Positions 53,247 to 63,490 of a stretch of 64,000 nucleotides of DNA are shown here, in pieces (position 1 is the first letter of the stretch; each line of letters opens with the position of its first letter). Below the pieces are notes generated by a model. That model was not told the origin of the DNA, made no database searches, and worked only from the letters and a program-made list of their open reading frames with translations. Origin of the DNA: Gloeothece verrucosa PCC 7822 (lineage in GTDB: Bacteria; Cyanobacteriota; Cyanobacteriia; Cyanobacteriales; Microcystaceae); assembly GCF_000147335.1 (NCBI RefSeq), contig NC_014501.1, positions 5,200,501-5,264,500 of the forward strand, in the 5' to 3' direction. Made by a program: the position numbers and the translations under genes.

Positions 53247-53669
53247 ATGCTACTAAAACCTATTAAAACAGAAACGGATTATCAAAAAGCATTAGCTGAA
53301 ATAGAAAGTCTATTTGATGCTCAACCCAATACTCCTGAATACGAACGCTTAGACCTTCTAACCACTTTAGTAGAAGCTTATGAAAAAATTCATTATCCCA
53401 TCGCTCCTCCCGACCCCATTGAAGCAATTTTATACTATCTTAATAGTCGCGGCTTATCAATAGATGCTCTGCAAAATGATATAGAAAATAAAATAAATAT
53501 CACAGATATTTTAGAAGATAATCAAGCCAAACCTCATCACTTCGCTACTCCAAATTCTCAAACTCCTATAACAGTTACACTAGATCCCGATGTGGCGGCT
53601 GTTTTCACCACCTCAGAAGCCGTCAATCATGCACTTCGGACTTTATTATCTAATTCAAAAAACTCTTAA
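53247..53669 (+). CDS. HigA-like antitoxin with a swapped C-terminus
   Basis: 140 residues with AAGGAG at good spacing. N-terminal ~75 match HigA partners of HigB: KPIKTETDYQKALAEIESLF, PPDPIEAILYYLNSRGLS. Normal HigA would go on to a helix-turn-helix; here the text changes to PITVTLDPDVAAVFTTSEAV and NHALRTLL, a ribbon-helix-helix-like end found in BrnA/CopG-type antitoxins. It looks like a fusion that swapped the DNA-binding part. Confidence 0.7.
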   Translation: MLLKPIKTETDYQKALAEIESLFDAQPNTPEYERLDLLTTLVEAYEKIHYPIAPPDPIEAILYYLNSRGLSIDALQNDIENKINITDILEDNQAKPHHFATPNSQTPITVTLDPDVAAVFTTSEAVNHALRTLLSNSKNS

Positions 53670-53727
53670 ATAAACTGCTTAGAAATTAAAAATGTACTGA
53701 TTTTAGCGATCAGCTTAACCTTAAATT

Positions 53728-53913
53728 CTATAGTGTCTTAAAATACTGCTGTAATTGTTCCTTTCGCTGTTTCCTACTTTCCATTTCTAAAGATACAATC
53801 AATTCTTCTAGCTCTAGCTGTAACAATTCCAACTCTTTACGACGGTGACGAGAGCGCTCGAGAGTTTTCTTCAGTTTATCAGGGTCAGGCATTACTCTAG
53901 AGTCAGTCATCAT
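53728..53913 (-). CDS. small coiled-coil protein
   Basis: 61 residues, mostly Leu/Glu/Lys heptads (LERSRHRRKELELLQLELEE). A short protein of this kind is common in cyanobacteria. No clear motif; function unknown. Confidence 0.5.
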   Translation of the reverse strand: MMTDSRVMPDPDKLKKTLERSRHRRKELELLQLELEELIVSLEMESRKQRKEQLQQYFKTL

Positions 53914-54057
53914 AATCTCCAGTCTAGTTTAAACTTTGTTTTTAACTCTTCTGTATGATATAGGGGGTGAGAAGTTCAAATCCTTAAAAGTTATTAACAA
54001 GCCCCCCGTTTTGTGATATGTATAGATACTTGTGCCAACACTTCAGGGAGGGTAATT

Positions 54058-54996
54058 ATGGCTGGTAGCGAAGTCAAAGCCGATTTATGGATTAATGAGT
54101 ATATCACCCCTTGGGATATTTATAGTCATGGGATTACCCGTGTCCTAGCCGCTAAAAACACCGCTTATCAAGAAATGTATATTGTAGAAAGCGGCATATT
54201 TGGCAAAGCCTTAGTTCTCAACGGACAATGGCAATCCTGCACAGCAGAAGAATTCATTTATCATGAAGCCTTAGTCCAACCGGTAATGATCACCCATCAA
54301 AACCCAAAAAAGGTTCTAATATTGGGAGGAGGTGAAGGAGCAACCACCCGGGAAGTCTTACGGTGGAATACCGTTGAACGAGTGATGATGATTGATATTG
54401 ATGGGGAAGTGGTCGAAGCTTGTCGAGAACATCTCCCAGAAATGCACGCCAATAGCTTTGATGATCCTCGCTTTGAATTAGTGGTAGCAGACGCTTTACA
54501 GGTTCTTGATACCACTACAGAGCAATGGGATATTATCATCTCTGATTTAACCGATCCAATGGAAGAAGGGCCATCCTTAGCGCTATTTGCCAAAGAATAT
54601 TTTGAAAAATTAGTGCGAGTTTTAGCACCCGGCGGCTATGTAATTGTTCAATCAGGACCCGTTTCAGCCCCTTCAGTGAAATATCACGCTCGCCTAGTCA
54701 ATACCTTAAAAACCGTATTTCCCCATGTCTTATCCTATTTTACCCCAACCGCCTCTTATGGTTCTCCTTGGGGATTTACCCTCTGTTCTCCAGAACCGAT
54801 TAATACCCGTCCAGATCCCCTTGTGATCGATCAACTCTTAAAAGAAAAAACAAGCGGCGGCTTACGTTTAATTGATGGTGTTACCTTATTAGGAATGTTC
54901 CAAACACCCCTGTATATCCGAAAAGCCATTGAGCAATATACACAAATTTATACCCTCGAAACTCCCCCAGAATTTTTTGGGCAAGAGAATGATTAA
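54058..54996 (+). CDS. speE: spermidine synthase
   Basis: 312 residues from ATG 54058, with AGGGAGG 8 bases before; an upstream ATG at 54013 in frame lacks such a site. YQEMYIVESGIFGKALVLNG, EFIYHEALVQPVM, VLILGGGEGATTREVLRW (GGGEGAT aminopropyl donor loop), DIIISDLTDPMEEGP (Asp). Makes spermidine from putrescine and decarboxylated SAM. Confidence 0.94.
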   Translation: MAGSEVKADLWINEYITPWDIYSHGITRVLAAKNTAYQEMYIVESGIFGKALVLNGQWQSCTAEEFIYHEALVQPVMITHQNPKKVLILGGGEGATTREVLRWNTVERVMMIDIDGEVVEACREHLPEMHANSFDDPRFELVVADALQVLDTTTEQWDIIISDLTDPMEEGPSLALFAKEYFEKLVRVLAPGGYVIVQSGPVSAPSVKYHARLVNTLKTVFPHVLSYFTPTASYGSPWGFTLCSPEPINTRPDPLVIDQLLKEKTSGGLRLIDGVTLLGMFQTPLYIRKAIEQYTQIYTLETPPEFFGQEND

Positions 54997-55054
54997 TCAA
55001 TAGTCATTGGTCATGGGTCATTACTCGACAGCAATACAGGAATACTACCACAAG

Positions 55055-55100
55055 AACCCCTAACGGCTAACGGCTAATGACTAACGACTAATGACTAATG
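55055..55100. repeat. short tandem 7-base repeats
   Basis: Variants of CTAACGG/CTAATGA follow each other (CTAACGGCTAACGGCTAA, then TGACTAACGACTAATGACTA). These heptamer tracts are common in cyanobacterial spacers and often vary between strains. Confidence 0.8.
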
Positions 55101-55922
55101 ACTGATAATATTAATAGACAAAGACAAAGGTCAACGGGTGATGGCATGACTGACCAAACAACCTTGAGCGTTCAAGATAGTAGCGATAATGTCTCGTCAA
55201 TCGTGGGACAGTTTAAATTGGAGTCTGAAAAAAATCAGCTTCAACTCATTCCTCAACTAGCCAGTAGCGGAGAAGCTGGTTTAAACGTACTTATTGAATT
55301 TTTGAAAACTCATCAGTCTAATGCTGTTAATGGCGAGTTTTCGTCATCCTCCAATGGTGCGAGTGCTTCCCTGGCCTTAGTGGTGGGTAAAGCTTATCAA
55401 GTAGTATACCAAGCCAATAGGCCCTCGACTCAGGAATTTTGCCAAACTTTCTTTCCCACTGGAGTCATTCCTTTAAAATCGGAGCGTAACATTGATTATC
55501 AAACCTTACAGCAATGTCTAGCGCGTGCCGACTTTCAAGAGGCCGACAATCTGACTCGCTCGTTACTTTGTGAATTAGCAGGGGAAGCGGCGATACAACG
55601 CAAGTGGCTGTATTTTACAGAAGTTGAGCAATTTCCCAGTACAGATTTAAACACCCTCAACGCTTTGTGGTGGATTCACTCAGAAGGAAAATTTGGATTT
55701 TCCGTACAAAGACGGATTTGGCAGTCTGTCGGTAAAGATTTTGCTAAACTGTGGCCTAAGATTGGCTGGAAAAATGGCAATAACTGGACTCAGTACCCAG
55801 ATGAATTTATTTGGGACCTGAGCGCTCCTCAAGGACATCTGCCTCTACTCAATCAACTTAGAGGAGTACGAGTAACAGCCTCTTTATTCTCTCATCCCGT
55901 CTGGTCAGAATTTAACTGGTGA
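55098..55922 (+). CDS. gun4: GUN4-family porphyrin-binding protein
   Basis: 274 residues from 55098, or 258 from ATG 55146 (MTDQTTLSVQDSSDNV). N-terminal ~90 are helical (LQLIPQLASSGEAGLNVLIE). The GUN4 core follows: YQTLQQCLARADFQEADNLT, NTLNALWWIHSEGKFGFSVQ and the end DLSAPQGHLPLLNQLRGVRV. Stimulates Mg-chelatase in chlorophyll synthesis. N-terminal helical part as in Synechocystis Gun4. Confidence 0.92.
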   Translation: MTDNINRQRQRSTGDGMTDQTTLSVQDSSDNVSSIVGQFKLESEKNQLQLIPQLASSGEAGLNVLIEFLKTHQSNAVNGEFSSSSNGASASLALVVGKAYQVVYQANRPSTQEFCQTFFPTGVIPLKSERNIDYQTLQQCLARADFQEADNLTRSLLCELAGEAAIQRKWLYFTEVEQFPSTDLNTLNALWWIHSEGKFGFSVQRRIWQSVGKDFAKLWPKIGWKNGNNWTQYPDEFIWDLSAPQGHLPLLNQLRGVRVTASLFSHPVWSEFNW

Positions 55923-56495
55923 ATGTAGTGGCAGATTTAGGAATTTAACTAATATATCGGCACTCTCTGCCTATTTTTGAGCAGGTAAATTAAATTATTA
56001 GGAGTTAAGCTCGGGGGCGCGAATTCTTGCTCTAACAAGAATACTCCTCCTCTCTCCTTAAAGCAGTTATCTTTAAATTGAATTAGCAACTGATAAAAAT
56101 CATTATTTATTTTTTGTAAAGATCCTAGTCGAGAGTATAATCTCTAATCTTTTAGGCTGAATTTAGCCGCTTATTCATAAGCTAGTTAGAGCAACGAGTT
56201 TAAAAAAAATTTTTTCAAGACAACTTTAATTAGTAGCTCCAAAAAAAACCGTAAAATTACTGAAATTAAAAAACGGCTTGGAAATAACAAAAGCTATAGT
56301 CAACATTTTTGCAAAATTTTTACTAAAAATGTTTGTTTTGAAGTCCACTAGGGAACTTTATAGATAGTAGATCAAAAAACATCCCGTTAGAGATTAAGCT
56401 TTCTTAGTCAGGTAAAACTCGTTGATTTCCTGCTGCATGAAGCATGATTCCAGAAACCGGATGGATTTTTGATAACTCTCTAACCCTTAAACTGA
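55923..56495. other. 573-bp AT-rich spacer
   Basis: A hairpin ATTCTTG-CTCTAA-CAAGAAT at 56023-56042, followed by no T-run, is the only structure seen; it may terminate gun4. No ORF. Confidence 0.5.
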
Positions 56496-58064
56496 GTGAG
56501 ATGGGTGATGCAAGTGCAAGCAATAGATTTAAAACTCACAGTCAGTATGTCAAATCCGATTAATAGACTTTTTTGCCGTTTGGATGGGCTAACTCCTGCC
56601 ATTAGAGAACAGCAGCGAGTCAGTATCCTCAAAAACCTTAGTTTACTAGAAGCAGAAACCATTCCTGTATTCGAGGAAGCAACACAAGCAGTAGCCCGTT
56701 ACCTGGAAGTTCCCATCTGTATTTTAGGACTGATGGTTTATGAGCAAGTTTGGCTTAAGTCGGCTGCTGGACTGTCACATTTGGGATTAATGAATCAATT
56801 GGCATCTTCTCGCAAAATTCCTAGACTAGAGGCTTTTTGTACCTACGTGGTTGATAGTCACCAACCCCTAGTTATTTACGAAACTTATAGTGATCAGGTC
56901 TTTGCGCGTAGTACCTTAGCTCAACATTATGGAATCCGCTCTTATCTGGGCAGTCCTTTAATTACCGCAGATGGTTGGTGCATCGGAACACTGGCTGTTA
57001 TGGACTTAGTTCCTCGTGAATTTACGCAAAAAGACCTAGAATTTTTAATGCTTAGTGCCCGTTGGTGCTTACGGGAATATGAACGAGATCATTTACTGAA
57101 AAACCAGCCGGCGCAAACCAATGAATGGGTCATTGTTGATCAAACACCAGAAAGAAAAACGCCTACTTCAGTCTTTGAACAGGATAATAATATACCAATA
57201 AAAACAACGATCACCAATTCTATCAATACCATTAAACTTAAATTACTTAAACAACTGACTCAAGAATTACGTGCGCCTTTAACCTCAGTTATTGGCATGG
57301 GGAGTGTATTACTCGGGGGCGTTTTTGGCTCTTTAACTAGCAAGCAAAAAGAATACTTAGATATTATCTATAACAGTGGGCAACAACTCAATTCTTTAGT
57401 GGATGAAATTCTGCGTTTAGGAGGCACAGAAGATCTTTCAACACAACTGAGTTTAAATCCTGTGAATGTTGAGATGCTCTGTCAGCAAATTCTCAATGAT
57501 TTGGGAAAAGTTGCGGTGGCAAGACGACAAGAACTGCGTTTATCTGTCGAACCTGGGCAACGGATTTGGTTATTAGATAAAGAAAAGGCTCAACAGGCAA
57601 TTTATTATTTAATGCTCAGTGTTCTAACCTCTTCTAATGCTGGCGGAGAAGTGCGAATTCACATTTCTCGTAAAACGAAAACCCTTAACCTCGCTGTTTG
57701 GGTGTCTCATCCTTGGTTAGCTGATGGCATACCTCAGATTAACCTTTTTGCTGAACCCCTCAAAAACGGTCTAGTGGTAGAATCAGATGGTTTAGAATTT
57801 AAAACTCAACTGGGATATTACGACCCAGAGGTGGGAAATCATGTTTTATCAGCTTCTTGTTTAGAAAGAGCTTTAAATAATGTAAAAGACCGCAATCTTT
57901 TAGATAAAAACCATAGTCCTCAACAATTGTTAGGATTATTGTTGGCCTGCCACTTTGCAGAAAGTCACGGGGGCAAAATTATGATCCAAGGTTCATCAGA
58001 GTCCGGTTATCGTTATGTTTTGACCCTGCCTAAAGTTGCTGCACAAGACGATTCCATTGGATAA
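56496..58064 (+). CDS. GAF and histidine-kinase-like sensor lacking the phospho-His
   Basis: Up to 522 residues; starts at GTG 56496, ATG 56508 or ATG 56547 (MSNPINRLFC) are possible. A GAF domain (about 50-200, SYLGSPLITADGWCIGTLAV) and a HisKA-like helix pair follow, but the motif reads LTQELRAPLTSVIGMG with Gln256 where SHELRTPL has His. ATPase landmarks are weak: no clear N-box or DxGxG. Likely a sensor that does not autophosphorylate, or a partner of another kinase. Confidence 0.78.
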   Translation: MRWVMQVQAIDLKLTVSMSNPINRLFCRLDGLTPAIREQQRVSILKNLSLLEAETIPVFEEATQAVARYLEVPICILGLMVYEQVWLKSAAGLSHLGLMNQLASSRKIPRLEAFCTYVVDSHQPLVIYETYSDQVFARSTLAQHYGIRSYLGSPLITADGWCIGTLAVMDLVPREFTQKDLEFLMLSARWCLREYERDHLLKNQPAQTNEWVIVDQTPERKTPTSVFEQDNNIPIKTTITNSINTIKLKLLKQLTQELRAPLTSVIGMGSVLLGGVFGSLTSKQKEYLDIIYNSGQQLNSLVDEILRLGGTEDLSTQLSLNPVNVEMLCQQILNDLGKVAVARRQELRLSVEPGQRIWLLDKEKAQQAIYYLMLSVLTSSNAGGEVRIHISRKTKTLNLAVWVSHPWLADGIPQINLFAEPLKNGLVVESDGLEFKTQLGYYDPEVGNHVLSASCLERALNNVKDRNLLDKNHSPQQLLGLLLACHFAESHGGKIMIQGSSESGYRYVLTLPKVAAQDDSIG

Positions 58065-58142
58065 GGAACAAGATTGTCTTGACACTTATCCTCTGATCAT
58101 GGGTAACTAATCTCAATAATATTTGATCGGTGATAACTGTTT

Positions 58143-59546
58143 ATGACTTCAGCCTGGAAACGAATCACTCTTGTACAATTATCCCCTAGTCAATGGCGTG
58201 GGGCAAGTTGGCTCTATCATCTTGTGGGTTCTTTGAAAGACTGGCACTCCGCAAGTTGGTTACTTCAGTGGGCAGAACCTTTAGGAGCGGCTCTCGTCTG
58301 TGTGGTTTTGGCTTTAAGTCCGTTTGTCTCCACCAGTTTAATCGGAATTTTACTGGCGGCTTGTGCTGGATATTGGCTATTGCTGACTTTATCAGAGCAA
58401 GATTGGGCTTGTATCACCCCTATTCATCTGTTGGTGTTGCTCTATTGGGGAATTGCTACGGTGGCGGTAGCTTTTTCTCCTGTTAAAGCCGCCGCTTTTG
58501 AAGGTTGGATTAAACTGACTTTATATTTAGTGATGTTTGCTCTGATGGCGCGTGTATTGCGCTCATCTCGTCTTACTTCTCTAATTGTAAGTGTGTATTT
58601 ATTGGTTGCTTTAGTGGTGAGTGTTTATGGGGTGCGACAACAATTGTCCGGAGTGGAACAGTTAGCCACTTGGAATGATCCCCTTTCAGATTTAGCAGGA
58701 ACCACCCGAGTCTATAGTTATTTGGGCAATCCTAATCTTTTAGCCAGCTATTTATTACCGGCGATTGCTTTAAGTGCAGCAGCACTGTTTGTGTGGCAGG
58801 GTTGGCTTCAAAAAACTTTGGCTATGACGATGTTGTTAGTTAATACTGCCTGTTTATACTATACCCAGAGTCGCGGTGGCTGGATTGGCGTAATGGTGCT
58901 TTCTCTGGTTTTTCTGCTCTTGCTGTATTACTGGTATAAAGATTCCCTTCCTCCCTTTTGGCAAAAGTGGTTACTTCCGATTGTTTTAGGCACTCTTGCC
59001 GCATTTCTTCTGATAGCGATGATGTTCGTTGATCCCCTACGCATCAGGGTGATGAGTATTTTTGCCGGACGTGAAGATAGTAGTAATAATTTTAGAATGA
59101 ATGTTTGGGGTTCTGTTATTAAAATGATTAAGGCTTACCCGATTATTGGTATTGGTCCCGGTAATGAAGCTTTTAATAAAGTTTATCCTCTTTTTATGCA
59201 CCCTAAATATAGCGCTTTGAGTGCTTATTCTATCTTTTTAGAAACTACTGTAGAAACCGGTGTGATTGGTTTTACTTGTTTTTTATGGTTACTGGTGGTA
59301 ACGATTAATCAGGGCGTTCGTCAAATTAAGGATTTACGTCAACAAGCAAATCTTCAGGGTTTTTGGTTAATCGCTGCTGTGGCTACTATGGCAGGAATGT
59401 TAGCTCATGGTTGTGTGGATACGGTTTGGTATCGTCCCCAAATTAGCACCCTTTGGTGGTTAATGTTGGCTCTGATAGCCAGTCGTTACCAGGGGGTTTT
59501 TTCTCCAAACAAAAAAGCTGACCAAGCCTATTCCACTGCTCAATGA
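58143..59546 (+). CDS. ictB: IctB, inorganic-carbon related membrane protein
   Basis: 467 residues, about ten hydrophobic segments. The N-terminal WKRITLVQLSPSQWRGASWL is typical of cyanobacterial IctB; the TYSLGNPNL-type stretch reads TRVYSYLGNPNLLASYLLPA, and SRGGWIGVM plus GIGPGNEAFNKVYPLF are marks of the O-antigen ligase/IctB fold. First proposed as a bicarbonate transporter; now thought to be involved in carbon-concentrating less directly. Confidence 0.93.
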   Translation: MTSAWKRITLVQLSPSQWRGASWLYHLVGSLKDWHSASWLLQWAEPLGAALVCVVLALSPFVSTSLIGILLAACAGYWLLLTLSEQDWACITPIHLLVLLYWGIATVAVAFSPVKAAAFEGWIKLTLYLVMFALMARVLRSSRLTSLIVSVYLLVALVVSVYGVRQQLSGVEQLATWNDPLSDLAGTTRVYSYLGNPNLLASYLLPAIALSAAALFVWQGWLQKTLAMTMLLVNTACLYYTQSRGGWIGVMVLSLVFLLLLYYWYKDSLPPFWQKWLLPIVLGTLAAFLLIAMMFVDPLRIRVMSIFAGREDSSNNFRMNVWGSVIKMIKAYPIIGIGPGNEAFNKVYPLFMHPKYSALSAYSIFLETTVETGVIGFTCFLWLLVVTINQGVRQIKDLRQQANLQGFWLIAAVATMAGMLAHGCVDTVWYRPQISTLWWLMLALIASRYQGVFSPNKKADQAYSTAQ

Positions 59547-60091
59547 TATCTCCCATATAAATCGCTAGGCACTTACTTTTTCGTAAAGCCTAAACAGGGG
59601 GCAAGGTATGATTCTATCAACCGGCCCTCGTTTTTCTTAATTAATTTAATATACGAGTGGCAAGTTTTAAGCTTTTTAATTCAATTTTCCCAATCAAGCG
59701 CGAAACCGTTACCTTCGCTCTCAAGCTTGAGTTTATCGGTAGTAATCTTTCTTATGGTGGAAGTAGAAAGTTAAAACTCAGATTATCGTTAGTCCATAAC
59801 AAGATAATAATATTACCTTTTAAGTGATCGTGTTATTATCACTAGACTCAAGAGCAAGTGAAAGCGGCTCGGGAATATAGTAAACTTGTTGAAAAGCAAT
59901 TGCAGGAATCTCAAGCATTCTTAAATCAATCTGATGATTAATTTTTTAAGCCAATTTTAACCTCAAGATCATCCCTAGAGCTTTAGTCAGCAAAAAAAAT
60001 CTCTATTTGGCAACAGTAATCTGACAAATATTGAAGGATTACTAAAATAAAAATAAGCAAACAAACCGCTCAATTTATTATTATAAATATA
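59547..60091. other. 545-bp spacer with a short ORF fragment
   Basis: Near 59850-59941 a frame without start reads EQVKAAREYSKLVEKQLQES and QAFLNQSDD, stop. It could be the end of an unknown small gene. Otherwise AT-rich and featureless; the kinase gene promoter must lie before 60092. Confidence 0.4.
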
Positions 60092-62218
60092 ATGACTTTT
60101 AAACAGTTTGAGCAACAAGTTCAATCGGCACAACGACGCTGGAAATCTATTCAGCAGACTGTTCAAGAAGCCTCAAATCCATCTCCTGAATTGCAGGCAG
60201 AGATTATCACCGAATTAGCTATTGCTTTAGAAGAGTTGCGGGTGGCAACAGAAACCTTACAGCAACAGAACGAAGAATTATATCTGGCTCGTCAAGATGC
60301 CGAAAGGCTAAGTCAGCACTATCAAGACTTATTTGAGTTTGCTCCAGATGGCTATTTAGTCACCGATGAGCGAGGCATTATTCACGAGGCAAATCATGTA
60401 GCCGCCAGCTTACTCAACGTACGTAAAAAATATTTGGTCAACAAGCCGCTAGACATTTTTGTCGCTCAGGCAGACAAGGAAATTTTTAATAGTTACTGGT
60501 CACAAATTAAGCAAACCTTGGATAAAAATCTCCTGAAAATAAACAATAACAACCCCCCTAAGAACTTAATCAAAAACTGGGAAACGCTGTTACAACCCCG
60601 AGACAAAGAACCCTTGCCAGTGGCCATCTCTATGTCTATCAGTGCTAACTTTGAGGAACACAGTATTAGACTGTACTGGTTGTTACGGGATATTAGCGAG
60701 GCAAAACAAGCACAAGAGAAAATCTACGAACAAGCCGCGCTACTCGATGCCACCACCGACGCAATTTTAGTTCAAAACCTCCAAGACCAAATTGTCTATT
60801 GGAATCGAGGAGCAGAGCAATTGTACGGTTGGACAAAAGAAGAAGCTCACTTAAAAAATCTTAATCTACTTTTGTCTCCAGAATCTTTATATAAATTGCC
60901 AGAAATATACCAAAATCTTTTTAAAAAAAATCGCTGGGAAGGAGAAATTTATCAACTAACTAAAAGCGGCAAAGAAATTATTGTAGACAGTCGCTGGTCT
61001 TTAGTACGGGATGAAAAAAACAACCTCAAATCTATCCTTATTGTCAATACTGATGTCACTTTAAACAAACAAATCGAAGCCAAGCGGCTGCAAAACCAAC
61101 GTTTAGAAATTATCGGCGCTCTGTCCAGTGGAATTTCTCACGATTTAAACAATATCCTTACCCCGATTTTGGGCATGGCTCAACTGTTAGTTAGAAATTT
61201 ATCTCACCTTGATGAGACTACGCAACAGATGTTGAAAATCATAGAAATTAATGCTCAACGTGGGGCGGGTTTGCTTAAGCAAATTCTGATGTTTTCTCGA
61301 GGGGTTAAAGGTCGGAATTCTATCCTACTGGTTAGTTCTTTAATTTTAGAAATTCGACAAATGCTGCAAGAAATTTTTCCGAAAACCATTATCATCGAGC
61401 AGGATATCATGCCTGATATTTGGGCAATTAATGGGGATATCACTCAGTTACATCAAATGTTGATGAACCTCTGCTTAAATGCAAGGGATGCCATGCCCGA
61501 CGGTGGGAAATTGACAATTGCAGCCAAAAATTTCATGATTGACCAAGCTTATAGCAACATCGAACCAGAAGCCAAAATTGGGCCTTATGTGGTGATAAGC
61601 GTCTTAGACACCGGTATGGGCATTCCCTCAGAGATGAAAGAGCGAATTTTTGAGCCATTTTTTACCAATAAAGAGATTGGTAAAGGCACCGGATTGGGGC
61701 TTTCTATTGTTATGAATATTGTCAAAAATCATGGCGGTTTTATTAAAGTTTTGAGCGAAGTAGGAAAAGGAAGTCACTTTAAAATATTCTTGCCCGCCGT
61801 AGAAATCACCACAGTCATTCCCCAACCTGTCGCCAGTTTACCCAGAGGAAACGGAGCCTTAATATTAATTGTGGATGATGAAGTGGATATTGGCTATACT
61901 ACGAAAACTTTGCTAAAAACCTACGGCTATCAGGTACTTACTGCTACTAATGGCGTTGAAGCCATCGCACTCTATGCTCAACATTATGATAAAATAGCGG
62001 CGGTTTTGATAGATATGGTCATGCCTTCTATGGATGGGGCAACCACTATCTATACTTTAGAAAAAATTAATCCAATGGTTAAGATTATTGCTACTAGCGG
62101 GCTAATTTCTATTGATCAAATTGACCAAACTGTCAATAAGAGTATTTACGGTTTTTTGCCGAAGCCTTATACTTCAGAAGAATTATTAACGATTTTACAA
62201 GAGGTGATACACAGTTAA
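60092..62218 (+). CDS. hybrid sensor histidine kinase (PAS-PAS-HisKA-HATPase-REC)
   Basis: 708 residues. N-terminal coiled region, two PAS domains (FEFAPDGYLVTDERGIIHEA; LDATTDAILVQNLQDQIVYW), dimerisation helix with His350 in GISHDLNNILTPILG, N box LMNLCLNARDAMPDGG, G boxes DTGMGIPSEM and GKGTGLGLSIV, then a C-terminal receiver with Asp641 in LIDMVMPSMDG and Lys in FLPKPYT. Full phosphorelay, no TM, so a cytoplasmic sensor. Confidence 0.95.
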   Translation: MTFKQFEQQVQSAQRRWKSIQQTVQEASNPSPELQAEIITELAIALEELRVATETLQQQNEELYLARQDAERLSQHYQDLFEFAPDGYLVTDERGIIHEANHVAASLLNVRKKYLVNKPLDIFVAQADKEIFNSYWSQIKQTLDKNLLKINNNNPPKNLIKNWETLLQPRDKEPLPVAISMSISANFEEHSIRLYWLLRDISEAKQAQEKIYEQAALLDATTDAILVQNLQDQIVYWNRGAEQLYGWTKEEAHLKNLNLLLSPESLYKLPEIYQNLFKKNRWEGEIYQLTKSGKEIIVDSRWSLVRDEKNNLKSILIVNTDVTLNKQIEAKRLQNQRLEIIGALSSGISHDLNNILTPILGMAQLLVRNLSHLDETTQQMLKIIEINAQRGAGLLKQILMFSRGVKGRNSILLVSSLILEIRQMLQEIFPKTIIIEQDIMPDIWAINGDITQLHQMLMNLCLNARDAMPDGGKLTIAAKNFMIDQAYSNIEPEAKIGPYVVISVLDTGMGIPSEMKERIFEPFFTNKEIGKGTGLGLSIVMNIVKNHGGFIKVLSEVGKGSHFKIFLPAVEITTVIPQPVASLPRGNGALILIVDDEVDIGYTTKTLLKTYGYQVLTATNGVEAIALYAQHYDKIAAVLIDMVMPSMDGATTIYTLEKINPMVKIIATSGLISIDQIDQTVNKSIYGFLPKPYTSEELLTILQEVIHS

Positions 62219-62314
62219 ACTCTCTAACAGGTTACCTCAGTTTTGACGGGTAAGGTGGCCTTTTGCCTAATCTTAGAGTTACTTTGTTGAGTATCCGCCT
62301 AGGAATGAACCATC

Positions 62315-63490
62315 ATGATGCCAAGACTCAATTCTCGCATGGAGGCGGTACAGTCTCCCATTATTCCTGTTGTTGGACAATTGATTTTACAAAATCCAGG
62401 GACAATCTCTTTAGGACAGGGTGTGGTTTTTTATCCACCACCAGATGAGGCCATCGTCGCCATTTCTCAATTTCTCGCCGATACAGAAAATCATAAATAT
62501 AAAGCTGTGCCGGGAATTCCTTCTCTACTAGCTACCCTGGAAGAGAAATTAAAAATAGAAAACCGCATCACCATTCATCCTAACAGGGCCGTTGTGGTTA
62601 CTGCCGGGGGAAATATGGCATTTATGAATGCTATTTTAGCTATTACCTCACCCGGAGAAGAAATTATTATTAATACACCCTATTATTTTAATCATGAAAT
62701 GGCTATTAGAATGGCCGGTTGTCAGCCTATTTTAGTCAATACCGACCTGAATTATCAACTGTGTCCTGATGCTATAGAAGCCGCTATTACCGATAAAACT
62801 AAAGCAGTGGTGACTATTTCTCCTAATAATCCTACAGGCGTTGTTTATCCTCAGTTCAGTTTGGAAAGGGTTAATGATATTTGTCGAAAACATGGCATTT
62901 ATCATATTCATGATGAAGCTTATGAATACTTTACTTACAACGGAGTTGAGTCCTTCTCGCCTTGCTCAATTCCTGAAAGTGAAAATTATACTATCTCTCT
63001 TTATAGTCTTTCAAAAGCTTATGGGTTTGCCAGTTGGCGCATTGGTTATATGGTGATTCCTGAACATTTATTAGAGGCTGTAAAAAAAATTCAAGATACG
63101 ATATTAATCTGTCCTCCTGTTATTTCTCAATATGCCGCTTTAGGAGCCTTAAAAGTCGGAGTAACTTACTGTAAAAAGCATCTACAAGACCTGATGGCTG
63201 TTCGAGAAGTGGTCTTAATCTCTCTAAAAAGTCTTGAAAATTTATGTACGGTGGCGGCGGCCGATGGTGCTTTTTATTGTTTTCTCAAAGTTCATACAGA
63301 TATGAACGATTTTGAATTAGTTAAAACCTTAATCGAACGATATAAAGTCGCTGTGCTGCCGGGAATGACCTTTGGCATGACCGACGGGTGCTATATCCGT
63401 CTTGCTTATGGTGCCCTGAAAAAAGAAACAGCAACAGCAGGAATTGAACGATTAGTAGAAGGAATTAAACAGATTTTCCAGGAGGAATGA
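62315..63490 (+). CDS. PLP-dependent aminotransferase, class I/II
   Basis: 391 residues; ATG at 62315 or 62318. VVTAGGNMAFMNAILAI, VVTISPNNPTGVVYP (PNNPTG), YHIHDEAYEY and SLSKAYGFASWRIGYM (Lys234 as the PLP lysine) and GCYIRLAYGAL (Arg for substrate carboxylate). Close to aspartate/aromatic aminotransferases; the substrate is not settled. Confidence 0.92.
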   Translation: MMPRLNSRMEAVQSPIIPVVGQLILQNPGTISLGQGVVFYPPPDEAIVAISQFLADTENHKYKAVPGIPSLLATLEEKLKIENRITIHPNRAVVVTAGGNMAFMNAILAITSPGEEIIINTPYYFNHEMAIRMAGCQPILVNTDLNYQLCPDAIEAAITDKTKAVVTISPNNPTGVVYPQFSLERVNDICRKHGIYHIHDEAYEYFTYNGVESFSPCSIPESENYTISLYSLSKAYGFASWRIGYMVIPEHLLEAVKKIQDTILICPPVISQYAALGALKVGVTYCKKHLQDLMAVREVVLISLKSLENLCTVAAADGAFYCFLKVHTDMNDFELVKTLIERYKVAVLPGMTFGMTDGCYIRLAYGALKKETATAGIERLVEGIKQIFQEE

